This document shows, piece by piece, positions 1 to 11,901 of a DNA stretch of 64,000 nt; within the stretch, counting starts at the first letter, position 1, and each line of letters opens with the position of its first letter. A program made the translations under genes and the position numbers. Source of the DNA: Tilletia caries (Eukaryota; Basidiomycota; Exobasidiomycetes; Tilletiales; Tilletiaceae). The stretch lies in contig JALUTQ010000004.1 of NCBI GenBank assembly GCA_032718865.1, forward strand, positions 372,001 to 436,000, written 5' to 3'. Under the pieces are notes generated by a model that had not been told where the DNA came from, searched no databases, and was given only the letters and a program-made list of their open reading frames with translations.

Positions 1-45
1 GGCTAAATCTGTGGATGCCGCAGGTTCGAATCCCTCTAATTGCAA
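1..45 (+). tRNA. Possible 3' end of a tRNA (class II, Leu/Ser-like), cut by window edge
   Basis: The first bases hold a T-loop core GGTTCGAATCC followed by a 7-nt acceptor-like stretch, an A and a run of six T (Pol III terminator-like). Just before it, ATC-TGTG-GAT can form the short extra arm seen in Leu/Ser tRNAs. The T-stem would carry two mismatches, so this may be a decayed tRNA or a tRNA-derived repeat. The 5' part lies outside the window, so the anticodon cannot be read. Confidence 0.4.
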
Positions 46-692
46 TTTTTTCCTCTGGTGACAAAGAATCTGGTTGTAATGCTGGGTTAGAGCTTGTGTA
101 ATCCTCAGTTAGAGACGGGCCTGCTGGGTTAGAAGGTGACGGGTTAGTGTTATTAGGGTCAGAGACGGGTCTGTGAGGGCGGGAGCCCGAGCAGGTTAGG
201 ATGGATATGGTGGAGATTACAAAAAAGATTACAAACACGGTTAGAGTCGAGGTTAGAGGGGGGGGTCGAGGGGGGGCACAGCCCCCCGCGCTCTGGCTTG
301 ATTGTCACCACGTGTTTTCAGCAAATCGGGCGAAAGTGCCTTGTACAGGCCAACCATTCCCAAGCAGTCGCCCTACCGCGCAGTTCTCCTTGGCTGGTGT
401 TCTGGATCGAGCCTGGTGAGTACATGCCTTGGTGAAGGTGCAAAAATAGCTGCCTCAAAGCACTCGCTCACTGACCCATTCTTCGTCCTTTGCCTGTTTG
501 GTCACCGTCAGAAAGTTCAGAGCTAGCAACGCCTGGACTTGGACTCAAGTGGAGACCCGCCTTCTTCTCATTTCACGGTCGGGAGCGCCCGAGCGCCAGG
601 AAAAAAGAAGGAAAGACCATCCGCCCGCGGCTCTGCGCCCACCGCCCCTCGCCCATCCAGGTCTGAGCCTTCCTCCATCTCCATCCTCCGTC
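46..692. other. Intergenic, with telomere-like GGGTTAG words
   Basis: No gene seen. Between about 84 and 256 the sequence contains several scattered GGGTTAG or GGTTAG words and one TTAGGG, all on the + strand, but not as a clean tandem array. The rest is the leader of the GATA-factor gene, with a pyrimidine-rich stretch at 640-690. Confidence 0.4.
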
Positions 693-3600
693 ATGAATTC
701 ATCATCCGTCCCTTCGTCTTCGCAAGGCGCGGTCAACTGGCCAGGCGTCGGTCTCGGCGTCAACCACGCACAAGCTCTCAACGGAGCACAGATTCCAGAC
801 TCGGGGCACCGCATGTACCCGGGAACTAGCTCGCATGAAGGCACTGCCAACCACACCGCCAGCGAAGCTGATCGGGGCAGCCATTCCGCAGCAACAGGCC
901 GCGGCGATTCTTCCTCCTCCGCCTCGGCTCACTCCCATGCTCTTTCCCAACCACAGAATCCATACGGTCAGATGCTGCCACAAACCGGAGATGCCACCAA
1001 TTGGTACAGCAAGCTCTCCAACGCACAGCTTGTAGAGCTCGCCTCAAGCGTCTCGAACGCTGCCAACTTTTCCAATGGTCTCGGCGCAAATCCTTTTCCT
1101 GGTCTCCATAACAACAGTGCCTTCACTACCCCGTCAGATGCACTCACAAATGCACCAGGTCCTTCCTCAGCTCGGTCGTCAAATGTCGGCAGCTATTCTG
1201 AACCAGTGGCATTCGCAAACAATCCTTTTGCCTCAACATCAGCATTCACAACAATGTCAAACGGCCGTGGGGGCCAAGTTTTGCAGGATGAGGCCACAGC
1301 AATAGCAATGGCAGCAGCAGCAGCAAACGGATATTCGAGCGTACCTCCAACTCCAGGCGCAACTCTTTCTGACCTCCACGCGCGTCAACTTGGACACTTC
1401 GGACAGATGTCTGCACAACATGCGCCTCCGTACGGCTCAACTCATGCAGGGCTCGGCCAGAACATCCCTCCTGCACTGCAACAATATCGAGTCGTCGGTG
1501 TGCCATCTGACAGCGCACTTCAGTCTCCGGCCATCTCTGAGCACGACTTCCAAGCGGCATTTGCACAAGCGCAATCTGGCGCCTTCGGCTGGCCACATCA
1601 GTCGACAGGCGGCATGTCATCCGGTCCTGCACATGCAACTCCCGTCATGATGTCTCCCACCAGCCAGTATCCTCTCTCCGGTGCCATGATGTATCCAAAT
1701 AACGCGCATTCCATGGCCATGAATGCAGCCAGCCAGCAGATGCAACCACTATCGTACGACACGAACGGCTCAGCACATCACAGCCTAATCCGTTCCAGAC
1801 AGACTACCACGTCTAGTCAACACACGAACACCACTCATCCCTCGCGTACCCCCAGTATCACTGCCGACACTACTGCGATGCCCTCACTCCGCAGTCCAGT
1901 CGGCTCAAGAACGCCACCTCATGGGGGTTTGGATGAGGAGGAGCTAGATCCAGAGGAAATGGCAAAGAAGGATCCGCTCGCGACTCAGGTCTGGAAGATG
2001 TACGCCAAACAGAAATCGAATCTGCCCCACGGCGCGCGTATGGAGGTATGTATCAAACACATCTACCTGCTCAAGTTTTCAGATGTACCCAAGGAAGGAC
2101 TGACACGCATACATGCACCTCCCCAGAATCTGACATGGCGAATGATGGCGATGACTTTGAGGAAGAAGAAGGAGCAGGAACGGGCGGAGGCGGAGGCGCG
2201 CGCTGCGAGCAGTGCAACTCCCCAAGATCTCGTTCAGAGCCCGAGGGCCACTGGTTCTGTATCGGCAGGGCCGAGCTCACGGAGAGGAAGTTCTGGGTCG
2301 GAACGAAACGGATCAGCGGCTTCCTCTGGTCCACAAGATACAGGCATCAAGCCGCTCACCCTGCTCTCCAATGAGACGCCCTCTGATGAGATCTCCCCCG
2401 TTCCGACGCCGAGGGCAAAGGGCAAAACCCGTTTTGCGTCCGTCGTACAGGAAGAGGAGCGAGGTCGTCGTGGGCGGTCATCAAAGACGCCGGAGAGCAC
2501 CAGCACACAGGGAGCGGGTCCTTCTGCCATCGCCTGCTTCGCTGCCGTCGACGAAATGATGGACTGGCGGGGGAAGAGCAAGTCGCGGTCCCGGTCCCGG
2601 TCCGTGAGCGCAATGGACTGGCGCGGTTCGAGTCGATCCCGCTCTCGACCGGCGCCCACAGCGCGATTGGACTCCGTTGTTGACGACGAGGACACTTCGA
2701 GCTTGTTTAGCCGATCGGCACCCGGCGGGGGAGGCGGCTTCAGCTTTGCGGATTTGGCTGCGTATGACGACGCCAATGGGTATCAGGGCTATGAGACGAA
2801 TCAGGCTCTGGATGCGCTGTTGGCATTCCCGGCTGGCGGGATGCCATTTGATCTGGGCGGAGTCGACTTGGGAGCGGCTGGGCTCGGCGGGTCAGGGTCT
2901 TCGGTGTTGGGCGGAGGCGGAGGGGCGAATCTTGACGGGCATGGTGGCTCGGATCGAAGAGCGGAGCTCCAGCGCGCATTTAGGGATGCTGCGCACAGTG
3001 ATCTGTTCAGCACGCTTTCCAACGCGGAGACTACGGACGAACGGAATGTGTCGTTCATTATGGGCGGGAGGAAGAGCAGTTGGGACATGTCATCGATCGG
3101 GGCGAGTCAGTGGGGCGCCCCCATCTCGAATTTGGGCAGTGTTCCCGGCATCGCGGCGGACTTTGTCACTCACTCGGCCAACCAGCATCCGGAATACGGC
3201 TTCTTGCCACGACGCGTGCGAAAGACGAGTTTCGATCATCGGGTTCAGCAGAATTCCGGCGTGATACCATCGGGCGGTGTACCTCTGGACGTAGTAGGCT
3301 CCCAGCCGGTACCGAACCAATTGAAGCGGCCTCTCTTCCAAGATCTGTCGTCGGGACGAGGACCTTCCACGCTTCCAACCACCTCTGACCAGCGCATTGC
3401 CGCAGGTCTGTCCAGGCACGTTCCCTCGTACGGCCCACAATCGGGATCGCTGCCGCCGGGCATGTCTGGGTTCTTCTATTCGATCCCACCACAGCTGCAG
3501 AATGGGTTGGCTGTGGGTACTGCGTCAGGGAATGGCATGATGGACCCCACGTCGGGGATCGCCCTCGCGTCGCCAATTACGGGCAGCCCTCACAACGCCG

Positions 3601-4879
3601 ACTTGGGGCAGAATAGCATGCTGCCACCGGGGGCGGGCGGAGCCGGGGGGAACTCGGTTGGTCCGGATCGAACTCTCTCCGGCGGCGGTGGGGCGAATTT
3701 CAGCGCGATCATGCAGATGTTCTACAATGCGCCGGCTTCGATGGCGACGCAGCAGCCGACCATGACACATATTGACCCGAACCAGGTCTTTGCAGGTTCG
3801 CAACAGGTCGGCCCATCACAATCTGCTCTTCCGGGGCATGGTCTGTTGAACAACATCTCGGGCGATGAGGCTTCGTCATCATGGACGTACAGCCCCTCGA
3901 GCACGAGCAACTCACCGGGCGCGACGCCGCCCCCTGGAGTAGCGATTCATCAGACGTCGTACCAGTCCTCACCCCTGGCTGTGAATCCGGTGCATAACTC
4001 GCCCGTGTTTGAGTACTACGGCAATCAGCGGATTGGTGTCTCTGGCTCGGCTCCGGTGCTGGCGGCGGCTGTGGCCGCGGGTGTCAGTGCGGGTGCGGGT
4101 AGAAAGGTCAATGGGCACCAGCGGACGGCGAGTGCGAATGGGAACGGTGTGGGCAAAGGTGGGCCTGGGTCCGGGATGCCGAAGAGCGCGAGTAGTGGAG
4201 ATGTGCAGGGACGTGGGTCAGGCAATGGGAAAGGGAGTGGTGGTAGTAATAGTGGTGGTGGTGCTGCAGAAGCGCGTGGATCCGGATCGACTTCGACGGC
4301 ATTGGGTTCGCCGAATGGGCCTCCTACGATTTGTTCGAACTGCAACACGACCAAGACACCGCTGTGGAGGCGGAACCCGGACGGTGATCCACTCTGTGCG
4401 TCTGTCCATTCTTCAGTTCTACCCCTCCTTTTGTGCTGACACCTTCTTCCTCTTTTTAATCCTTTGTAGGCAACGCATGTGGGCTTTTCCTCAAGCTGCA
4501 CGGCAAGACGAGGCCGTTGTCCTTGAAGACGGATGTGATCAAGAAGCGGAACCGGACCAGTGGGGGTCCGATCAGCAAGGACGGCAAAAGCCGGTCCTCG
4601 TCTTCGCGGTCCAGCGCAGGTACAGGCGGCGGCTTGAATTTTGGAGCTTTCTCACAGATTCGAAGCCGGCCAACGGGAACGGGGACGGGCATGGGCGGAG
4701 GGAATGGGATTACCCTCGGATCCTCGCTAAGCGGCACGAGTGATGGCTCTGGCGGGAGCGCTACGGGATTGGACCCGCTTGGGTTCACGGGCTTTCCATC
4801 GAACGCGGCGTTGCCGATCCTTGTCACTGAGTCGGCGGTTCAGGCTGAGAATAAGCGTCCGAGACGGTCGGATCCCTAA
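693..4879 (+). CDS. GATA zinc-finger transcription factor, AreA/NIT2-like
   Basis: Three exons: 693-2045, 2127-4395, 4470-4879, about 1343 aa. The first intron (81 nt) is in frame. Removing it restores the block [16 protein letters not shown], which matches the short N-terminal domain (DUF1752) of AreA/NIT2-type nitrogen regulators. The second intron splits the third zinc-binding Cys codon. After splicing the finger reads C-x2-C...C-x2-C with [14 protein letters not shown] joined to [11 protein letters not shown], then a basic tail. Most of the remainder is low-complexity Ser/Gly/Asn/Gln-rich sequence with an Arg-Ser segment at roughly residues 600-650, typical of a large nuclear activator. 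The ATG at 693 is the first in frame; the frame is open further upstream but only from non-ATG codons. The family binds GATA sites and switches on catabolic genes when preferred nitrogen is scarce. The nitrogen role is inferred from domain pairing. Confidence 0.9.
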
Positions 4880-5746
4880 GATTTTTACGAATACCACATC
4901 GGGAGGCACCTCTACATCTCTACCTTCGTCCTCCGACAGCCCGGACGACTGGCTTCTCCCCATCCAGGCCCCTTCGATCAACCCTTAACGATACGGATAC
5001 CAACTGGCTGGCGTCCAGACTGCGCTGATGGCTTACATCTCATGCGCAGATGATGATTACAGTACCTATACGACGGCTTTACTACTCGGGATCGGGTCCT
5101 CGTTTTACCATACGGTTTTCTCTCGCGGTCTGCGTCCACATGGAGGTCTTGGACGGACTTTGTTCGAACCGGTGCCTATCTGACAACAGCTGGTCGGCAA
5201 CGGGCCCGGCGAACGCACGATACCAAATCTCTCGGAGTCTTCCGGACCCTTCTCTCATCTCGAAACCCACCTCTAACCGCCTCCTCCAACATCCGTCGAC
5301 ACAATAGAACGGCCCTTCATACAAAGCAATCGGCTCAAGACTTCTTCCTTTCGGTTTCTCCTCTTCCCGTCTCTCTACGGTTTCCCTCCCCCTCTCTCCC
5401 GCTCTCCCTCTCACCCAAGATGTACGAATAGTCAATATAGCGGTTACCCTTTTTCCAACTCGTACCCCTCCCTCTCCGCCCCTTCCCCTTTCCTCCTTTG
5501 TCGTTTCACTCTTCTGCCTCACGTCAGTACTCTGCTGGTTTCCTTCCTCGTCAAATGCATCTTGTCCAAGTCAGTCGACCTCATCAACGTCTTCGCTTCT
5601 GCTTCTCTGGTTTCACGTGATTGCCTGCGCTTTGACTCGACGTCAAGATTTTGGAGGCTGGCGCCAACGAGCTGGAGGTCAAGAAGAACGTCCATCACAA
5701 CACACTGCTTCTTCATCCATTGCTTCATACTTCTGCTTACAGAAAC
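4880..5746. other. Intergenic region with CT-rich leader upstream of HOM2
   Basis: No credible gene. From about 5340 to 5520 the + strand is strongly pyrimidine-rich (long C/T runs), the pattern of a fungal core promoter and leader just ahead of the dehydrogenase gene. Short frames here look like chance. Confidence 0.5.
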
Positions 5747-6991
5747 ATGCCTAACAAAGTCAAAGTCGGCGTCCTCGGCGCAACGGGAACCGTCGGCCAG
5801 CGCTTCATCCTCCAACTCAGCGACCACCCGCAGTTCGAGCTCCACGCCTTGGGAGCGTCTTCGAGTAGCGCGGGCAAGACGTACGCCCAGGCGGTTGCTG
5901 GACGGTGGAAGCAACAGAAGCCGATTCCGGACAATGTGCGGAACATGCCGGTTATCGAGTGCCTCGTAGATGGATTCCGACAGTGCGACGTCGTGTTCAG
6001 CGGGTTGGACAGCGGGCCAGCTGCCATCATCGGTGAGTGCAGGGGACGAGGTTTCATTCCGCTTGAGCTACGGGCGGCAAGTCTGATGCCTTTGCTGTTT
6101 CCTCACAGAGCCTGCATTGCGAGATGCTGATCTGCGCGTGTTCAGCAATGCGAAGAACTACCGTATGGACCCGCTCTGCCCCTTGGTCGTCCCCCTGGTC
6201 AACCCGGACCACTTCGGCATCATCCCTCGCCAACGCGCCTCGCTCAACCCGAGCCCCAAGAACGGCTTCATCATCACGAATGCCAACTGCAGCACGACAG
6301 GTATCGTCGTCCCGCTCAAGGCTCTACAAGAAGCCTTCGGTCCCCTCGACAAGATCTTCGTCTCGACCATGCAAGCGATCAGCGGAGCGGGTTACCCAGG
6401 TGTGAGCAGTTTCGACATCATGGACAACGTCGTCCCTTACATCTCCGGCGAGGAGGAGAAGATTGAGTCCGAGACGCGCAAGATTCTGGGTGCGCTGACG
6501 TCCGACGCGAGTGCGTTCGAGGATCACAAGGTCACGGTCACCGCGCATTGCAACCGCGTACCCGTCGTGGATGGACACACGGAGTGTGTCAGCGTCTCCT
6601 TTGAGCGTCGCCCACCGCCGAGTGTGGAAGAGGTCAAGGAGGCGCTCAGGAAGTACACGTGCGAGGCACAAAAGCTGGGGTGTCACTCGGCTCCCAAGGT
6701 CGCCATTACTCTACACGACGCCCCGGACCGACCACAACCCCGACTGGACCGGGAGAATCAGAACGGAGCGGGCGTGGATGTGGGCAGGGTACGGGCGTGT
6801 CCGCTGTTGGACATCAAGGTCAGTGTGCTCGATGTTTCTTTCGAATTTTCGACTGTATGCACCTGGCTCACACTACTTCCTTCAACCTGCTCTCACAGTT
6901 TGTCGTCTTGTCGAACAATGTCATGATTGGAGCTGCTACGAGCTCGGTGATGAACGCGGAGATTGCGCTGGCGAAAGGCTACCTCAGCTGA
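5747..6991 (+). CDS. HOM2: Aspartate-semialdehyde dehydrogenase
   Basis: Exons 5747-6032, 6109-6818, 6899-6991; about 362 aa, the usual length. It reduces L-aspartyl-4-phosphate to L-aspartate-4-semialdehyde with NADPH, the second step of the threonine/methionine branch of the aspartate pathway in the cytosol. The N-terminal Rossmann motif GATGTVGQRF and the catalytic-cysteine block NANCSTTG (mid-protein) are both present, as is the ISGAGYPG region. The C-terminus VVLSNNVMIGAATSS is the conserved end of the family. Introns of 76 and 80 nt have GTGAGT/GTCAGT donors. The start follows AAAC and sits directly before the nucleotide-binding strand. The enzyme is absent from animals. Confidence 0.97.
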
Positions 6992-7462
6992 ACAAGGTCA
7001 TTTTTCTTTTATATCACACCGTTCCCTCTCCCTCGACTGGAGCAAGTCTCAATACACTCAACAGGTGGCCCCCTCGCCTACATATCTATGCGCGATCATC
7101 GGTGATTTCTTGGGCATTCGAAAGCGCGACAGGAGTCGTATGTACCTTCTCGAGATCGTTTCAGGCGTCCGGACAGAGTTTTCGCCCACGGCTAGTCGCC
7201 GGTAACAACGACGTTACCAGCTTCTCGAGAAGGTCGACAACATGGTGGAAAGGACTGATCAACAAAGAGTACAGGAACAGTATAAGGAGGGGCTTGATTT
7301 CACTGACGAGATATTTACCCCCATTGTTCCCTCCACCACCTGCTGCTCACCCATTACTTCCTCCCTCTGGTCTCTACATCCTCTCTTCACATTCCGACCT
7401 GACAGTTGACACACAAATCTCACCGCCTCAAAAACGCCTAACGATCCTACTTTTCTATCAAC
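6992..7462. other. Intergenic between HOM2 and acidic protein gene
   Basis: About 470 nt with no gene. It includes the HOM2 3' region and a C/T-rich leader (7315-7460) ahead of the next start codon. Confidence 0.4.
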
Positions 7463-8329
7463 ATGGACGTCACCGCAGGCTCGTCAGAGTCCAACGTTGA
7501 GGACGTTCGGCAGCGTCCTATACGGCTCACGACCTACGAGTTCAACAGCATCAATGTCCAGAACGAGCACGACCAAGATGAAGATGACAACGACGATGAC
7601 TCTTCTGACGGCAGCTTCTGTCCCTGCATTCTGTCCTTCTGTCCCTGCAATCTGTCGAACTCCTCCGTCATAAACGAGGACGTATACGACCCTTCGAGCT
7701 GGATATCCGACGAGGAGATGACGGATCTTTTCGCAGAGGTGAAGGATCACCCCAATCTCGTTCTCGCTCTCGCTCACGAGGCGCTAGCTCAGGTCGACAA
7801 GGCGAAGGACCCTGAAGCAAACGAGGATTCTGACGGCAACGACAACGACAACGGCAACGACAACGGCAACGACAACGACACCCACCCCGTTCTCGGTGCC
7901 GATGGCAGTCGCGACGACCTCCAAGACGAAGATGACCATGCGTCTGCTGGGGACTCTTTCGAAAGCGACACAAGCAGCGGAGAAGGTGTCAATGCCCTTC
8001 TGGAAGACAACGAGCGGGATGCCCACAGGGACGTAGAGGGGGCCGATCTCAACGTGCGTCGGCGAACCACGCACGCTCCCGGAGTGCAGATGTCGGACTT
8101 ACGTCAAGACTTGGAGGACGCCAAGGTCCTCCTCCGGGCTCGCGCGCTCCTCGACAGAGGCGACGGGATCGGCATCATCAACGCCGAGGATGGAATGGAA
8201 GGCGACAACACACCTGGATCTTTGGAGAAAGAGCTGGCGGAGCTCAGGCAAGACGTGCGGGATGTTCTCGGACTCGCTCGAGCAGCCTTGACTCAGGGCG
8301 AGCGAACAGGCGCCAACATCAAAAAGTAG
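7463..8329 (+). CDS. Acidic protein with short helical repeats, unknown function
   Basis: Single-exon frame of 288 aa with an ATG in an A/C context (CAACATGG). Not recognised. It is very acidic, with a central Asp/Asn-rich run (DNDNGNDNGNDND). Three related segments can be seen: an N-terminal one with HPNLVLALAHEALAQ, a middle one with LRQDLEDAKVLLRARALLD, and a C-terminal one with ELRQDVRDVLGLARAALTQ. They look like amphipathic helices. The same motif (ELAGLRQDLKDDTILEMARA) occurs in the small minus-strand gene at 19369-19761, so the two are probably paralogues. A Cys-rich patch (FCPCILSFCPCNLS) lies near residue 53. No signal peptide or membrane segment. Function unknown. Confidence 0.7.
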   Translation: MDVTAGSSESNVEDVRQRPIRLTTYEFNSINVQNEHDQDEDDNDDDSSDGSFCPCILSFCPCNLSNSSVINEDVYDPSSWISDEEMTDLFAEVKDHPNLVLALAHEALAQVDKAKDPEANEDSDGNDNDNGNDNGNDNDTHPVLGADGSRDDLQDEDDHASAGDSFESDTSSGEGVNALLEDNERDAHRDVEGADLNVRRRTTHAPGVQMSDLRQDLEDAKVLLRARALLDRGDGIGIINAEDGMEGDNTPGSLEKELAELRQDVRDVLGLARAALTQGERTGANIKK

Positions 8330-8786
8330 GACGACTACGAAGACGACAGTCCCAAAACGAACCATCGGTTACGATCAGCAAATCAAAGGGCAAGAGCAGC
8401 CAGAGCCCAGAATCATCGCTACCACGACCAGATGATGCTGTAGACGCTGTCTACCCTGGTGCGAGCGACATACAAGCCACCATTTCACAACTCCTGTCCC
8501 TGTCCCAGTTCCTTTCCCAGAACCTGATTCTCTTCCACAAATGGACGCTCTAGATGAGCCATTGACTCCCTCTTTGGGACACGTATAACTGTGGCCATGA
8601 CCGTCTGTGTATGAACATGTGAAGAGATGTGAAATGGAGAGCGTGCTGTGGATGAGTTCACGACTCCGATGGATGCCCCGTGCGCTGACAGCGAGCTCGT
8701 TGGAAGATCTGGCATCGACGCATGAACTGAGGAACCACAAATTTGCAATTGAGCACAGCGCCAGGGTGAGCGAGAGGGTGCAGAGC
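8330..8786. other. Intergenic upstream of the permease gene
   Basis: No separate gene seen. The permease frame stays open upstream of 8787 and contains an earlier in-frame ATG at 8634, so part of this stretch could be coding. Confidence 0.4.
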
Positions 8787-11700
8787 ATGTCCGACCCAGT
8801 CGCAGCTGCCATCGCGACTGCAGGCATTCCTGTGGACGAGCCTTCGAACGTGCACTCTACCCGGCTTCCCCATCATGCTCCCAAACTCGACAGCTCAGCG
8901 GACGAAGATGGCGAGGACGACCTGGTCGTGTACACGGACGAGGAGGGGCATGATCGCAAGGGAGACAGCAGTACAATGCCCATCCCCACCTTCTCTCTCA
9001 CGCGCGCCTCCTCTGACGAGCGAACCTCGACCCTGGGCAAGCCCGACCACGCTCTTGCCGGACCCTCGCATCAAACAGGCCAAAACGACGATGACAACGA
9101 CAACGAAGAGGAAGACGACGGCCTCAACTTCGACTTCCGATCCCACCTCCTCCCACTCACACCGAGCAGACAAGAAGACGACGACTACGATCCCGAGGAG
9201 GAGGAGGAGAATGGGAAACCGAGCGGCGCAGGACGGGGTCCCGGGCACAGGATCGGGGCGAACGAGAGGTACGGCGAGGTCGAGAGCTCCGTCCGGGCTG
9301 GCGGGAGCGAGGCGCGGCGGAGACGAGGACGGGGCGGGCCTGTCGGTGGAGGGCCGAAGCGCGCGATGAGGGAGCATGCGAGGAGGGTGGGGTTGATTGA
9401 TGGTGAGTTATTCTCTCTGATTTACCCTCGCTGCCTCAGAACGGGGTTTACCTCGTTGCGCGCGCTTGAGATTCTGAATGTCTTCTGGGGCTGTGCCCAC
9501 GTTACGCTTACGGCGGATGATCAGGTATCGCTCTCACTGTCGGTCTGCAAATAGTGAGTATGGGCCCCTTGCTTCTGCGTAAACGACCTGATTGTTCACC
9601 AGCTGACATCTTTTTGATCGCCTTCGCAGGGTAGCGGAATCTTTTCCTCCCCTGGTGTCGTAACGCTGAATGCGGGCAGCGTAGGCGCCAGCTTCCTTGT
9701 TTGGATCATGAGCGGCATTCTCGCATGGACGGGAGCTAGGTATGTAAATCCCTCCCAACTCCCTCACTTCATACGAGTGCTGAGAGGACAACTGACCAAA
9801 CTATCTGGATTTATGCGTGTCTAGCTCCTTCGCCGAGCTCGGCGCTGCGATACCCTTGAACGGCGGCGCACAGGCGTATCTCAATGTGAGTCGCCATTCG
9901 GCTCATGTACCCGCCAGCAACCTCGCAAGCTCACCCCGCATGTATCTCTCCCTCAAACTCGCAGTATTCTTTTGGGCCATTATCCGCCTACCTGTTCGCT
10001 TGGACAGCAATCACTGCACTGAAAGTGAGTATGTTCGCGTGTGTCTGAGGGATGAGCGCCAGTGTCTCATGATTCCCTTCATTCATCTAGCCGGGCTCCG
10101 GGGCCATTGTGGCCATGATCTTCGGCGAATACGTGGCACGAATCATCTTCCACGTCTACGTACCTCTGCATTCGAGCGGTTCCAACACGGCCGCCGACGC
10201 CAGCCCAGGGTCGGACGCAGCCTCTGCCCCACACGAACAGGGACTCGATTCCGTCCCGGACTGGGCGACGAAGCTGATTGCTTGCGGGTTGGTGGTGTTC
10301 TTGACTCTTTTGAACGTGATCAGCGCGAAATTGGGCACAAGGCTACAAGTTGCGACTGTCGTTGTCAAGGTGAGGCTTGAGTGAATGCAGGATCAGACGT
10401 AGGATTGGAATCTCTGACTCTCTCCACATCTTGCCCCTTCGCCGCCGCTCTGCTTTGGATCGTACCCGAACAGCTTCTAGGTGAGTCATTTCGATGCCTT
10501 ACAGTCTTTCTGAGACCGCGCGCTACTGAGTGAGCTGACGGTCGATGTTCCCCCAACACAGCCTTGTTTGCGATTCCCATTCTGGCCATAGTACAAGTCA
10601 GCCGGGGTCGAGCACCCGAGGCATCATTACGGGCTTACGGCTCGATCAGCGGGCTCTTTGAAGGGTCTGCAACCAGTCCGAGTGCATATGCTCTTGCGCT
10701 GTACTCGGGCCTATGGTCTTTCGATGGGTGGGACCAGGCGTCCTACGTGGCTGCGTCTTTCAAGGTGAGTTGACCTCGGATGCGAGTTACGCACCTGACC
10801 TTCTGGCTGACGTATCGACGCGCTGGACCAATCGTAGAATCCATCTCGCGACTTGCCCCGGGTGATCCATTCTTCGCTCTCGATCGTGTTGCTGGTCTTC
10901 GTTGCCGCAGTGGCGTCCTACTTTGCGGTGCTCCCACCCGCGCAGGTGAAGCGGACCAACACCGTCGCCCTCGACTTCGGCTCGGCGTTGTTCGGTCCGA
11001 CGGGGGCGATCCTGTTCGCTGCGCTGGTCGCATTCAGCTGCTTTGGCGCGCTGAATGGGCAGATCTTCACGAGTGGACGGCTGGTCAGCGCTGCGTCGGC
11101 CGAGGGCTATCTGCCCAGCATCTTTGGGGTGTACTCTCGACGGACGGATACGCCGATTGCGGCGATTGTGTTGCAGAGCACGTTGACGCTCTTTTTTGTG
11201 GTCTTTGCCAGTGGCTTTGCGGCCCTGATCAACTTCTACGCTGTATGCAGCTGGAGCTTTTACTGCTTGACGGGTGAGTGTTTCCAAGCCGGAGGGGTAT
11301 GCATCCTGATGGGTTTAAAGCTGACCTTCGTTATCGTTTGTTTAGGACTGGCCTTGCTCACCTTAAGAGTCAAGGAACCTAATCTGGAGCGGCCTTATAG
11401 AGTGAGTCTTTTGGAAGCATTCCGCTTTCCGTCTATATTGTGACAGCGACTGACCAGAAGCGGCATAACCATTGGCAGACGTGGATCGCTACTCCGATCC
11501 TGTTCTCGACGGTGGCACTGTTCCTACTCTTCATGCCGATCTTCAGCGCCCCACTGGAGGCCCTAGCCGCGGCGGGTTTCATTGGAGCCGGTGTGCCGAT
11601 GTACTATATGACCCAGGCGCGTGCGAGGGAGAAGGTGCCCGGGCTGCGATGGATGTACGAGAGGCTTGGGTTTGGGCGGAGGACGAGTGCGGGTGTGAGC

Positions 11701-11901
11701 CGGGTTGGGATGGGCGGTGCAGGCTATGCGAGCTTGGCGGGTCAGTTACCGAGCGTAGCGAGCGGAGCAGGGGCGGAGGTGATGCTGGACGAAGGGCATA
11801 TGGAGGTGGGCAGGGGCTTGGAAGGGGATGAGGAGGAAGAGGAGGCGATGGAGATGCTGCCGAAGGAAGCGCGGGAGAGCGAGGAGGAGGAGCGGAGATG
11901 A
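8787..11901 (+). CDS. LAT/SLC7-type amino-acid permease (APC superfamily)
   Basis: Eleven exons: 8787-9402, 9525-9553, 9630-9739, 9825-9885, 9965-10024, 10091-10369, 10474-10480, 10562-10764, 10838-11273, 11346-11401, 11479-11901; about 759 aa. The coding total divides by three and every junction keeps frame. The first 205 residues are a hydrophilic, acidic cytosolic extension. Then comes a 12-helix transporter core: IGSGIFSSPGVV in TM1, SSFAELGAAIPLNGG in TM3, KLLALFAIP in TM5, a WSFDGWDQASYVA block, and the conserved NPSRDLPRVIHSS loop. The closest known families are fungal methionine and other LAT-type permeases at the plasma membrane; the substrate is not predictable. Exon 2 is only 29 nt and exon 7 only 7 nt; both are required to rebuild conserved helices. 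An in-frame ATG at 8634 could extend the N-terminus. Confidence 0.88.

Noticed and set aside
2234..2776. 180-aa minus-strand frame opposite the GATA factor
   Set aside because: Shadow of GC-rich coding sequence; no domain and it sits within the coding exon of a clear gene.
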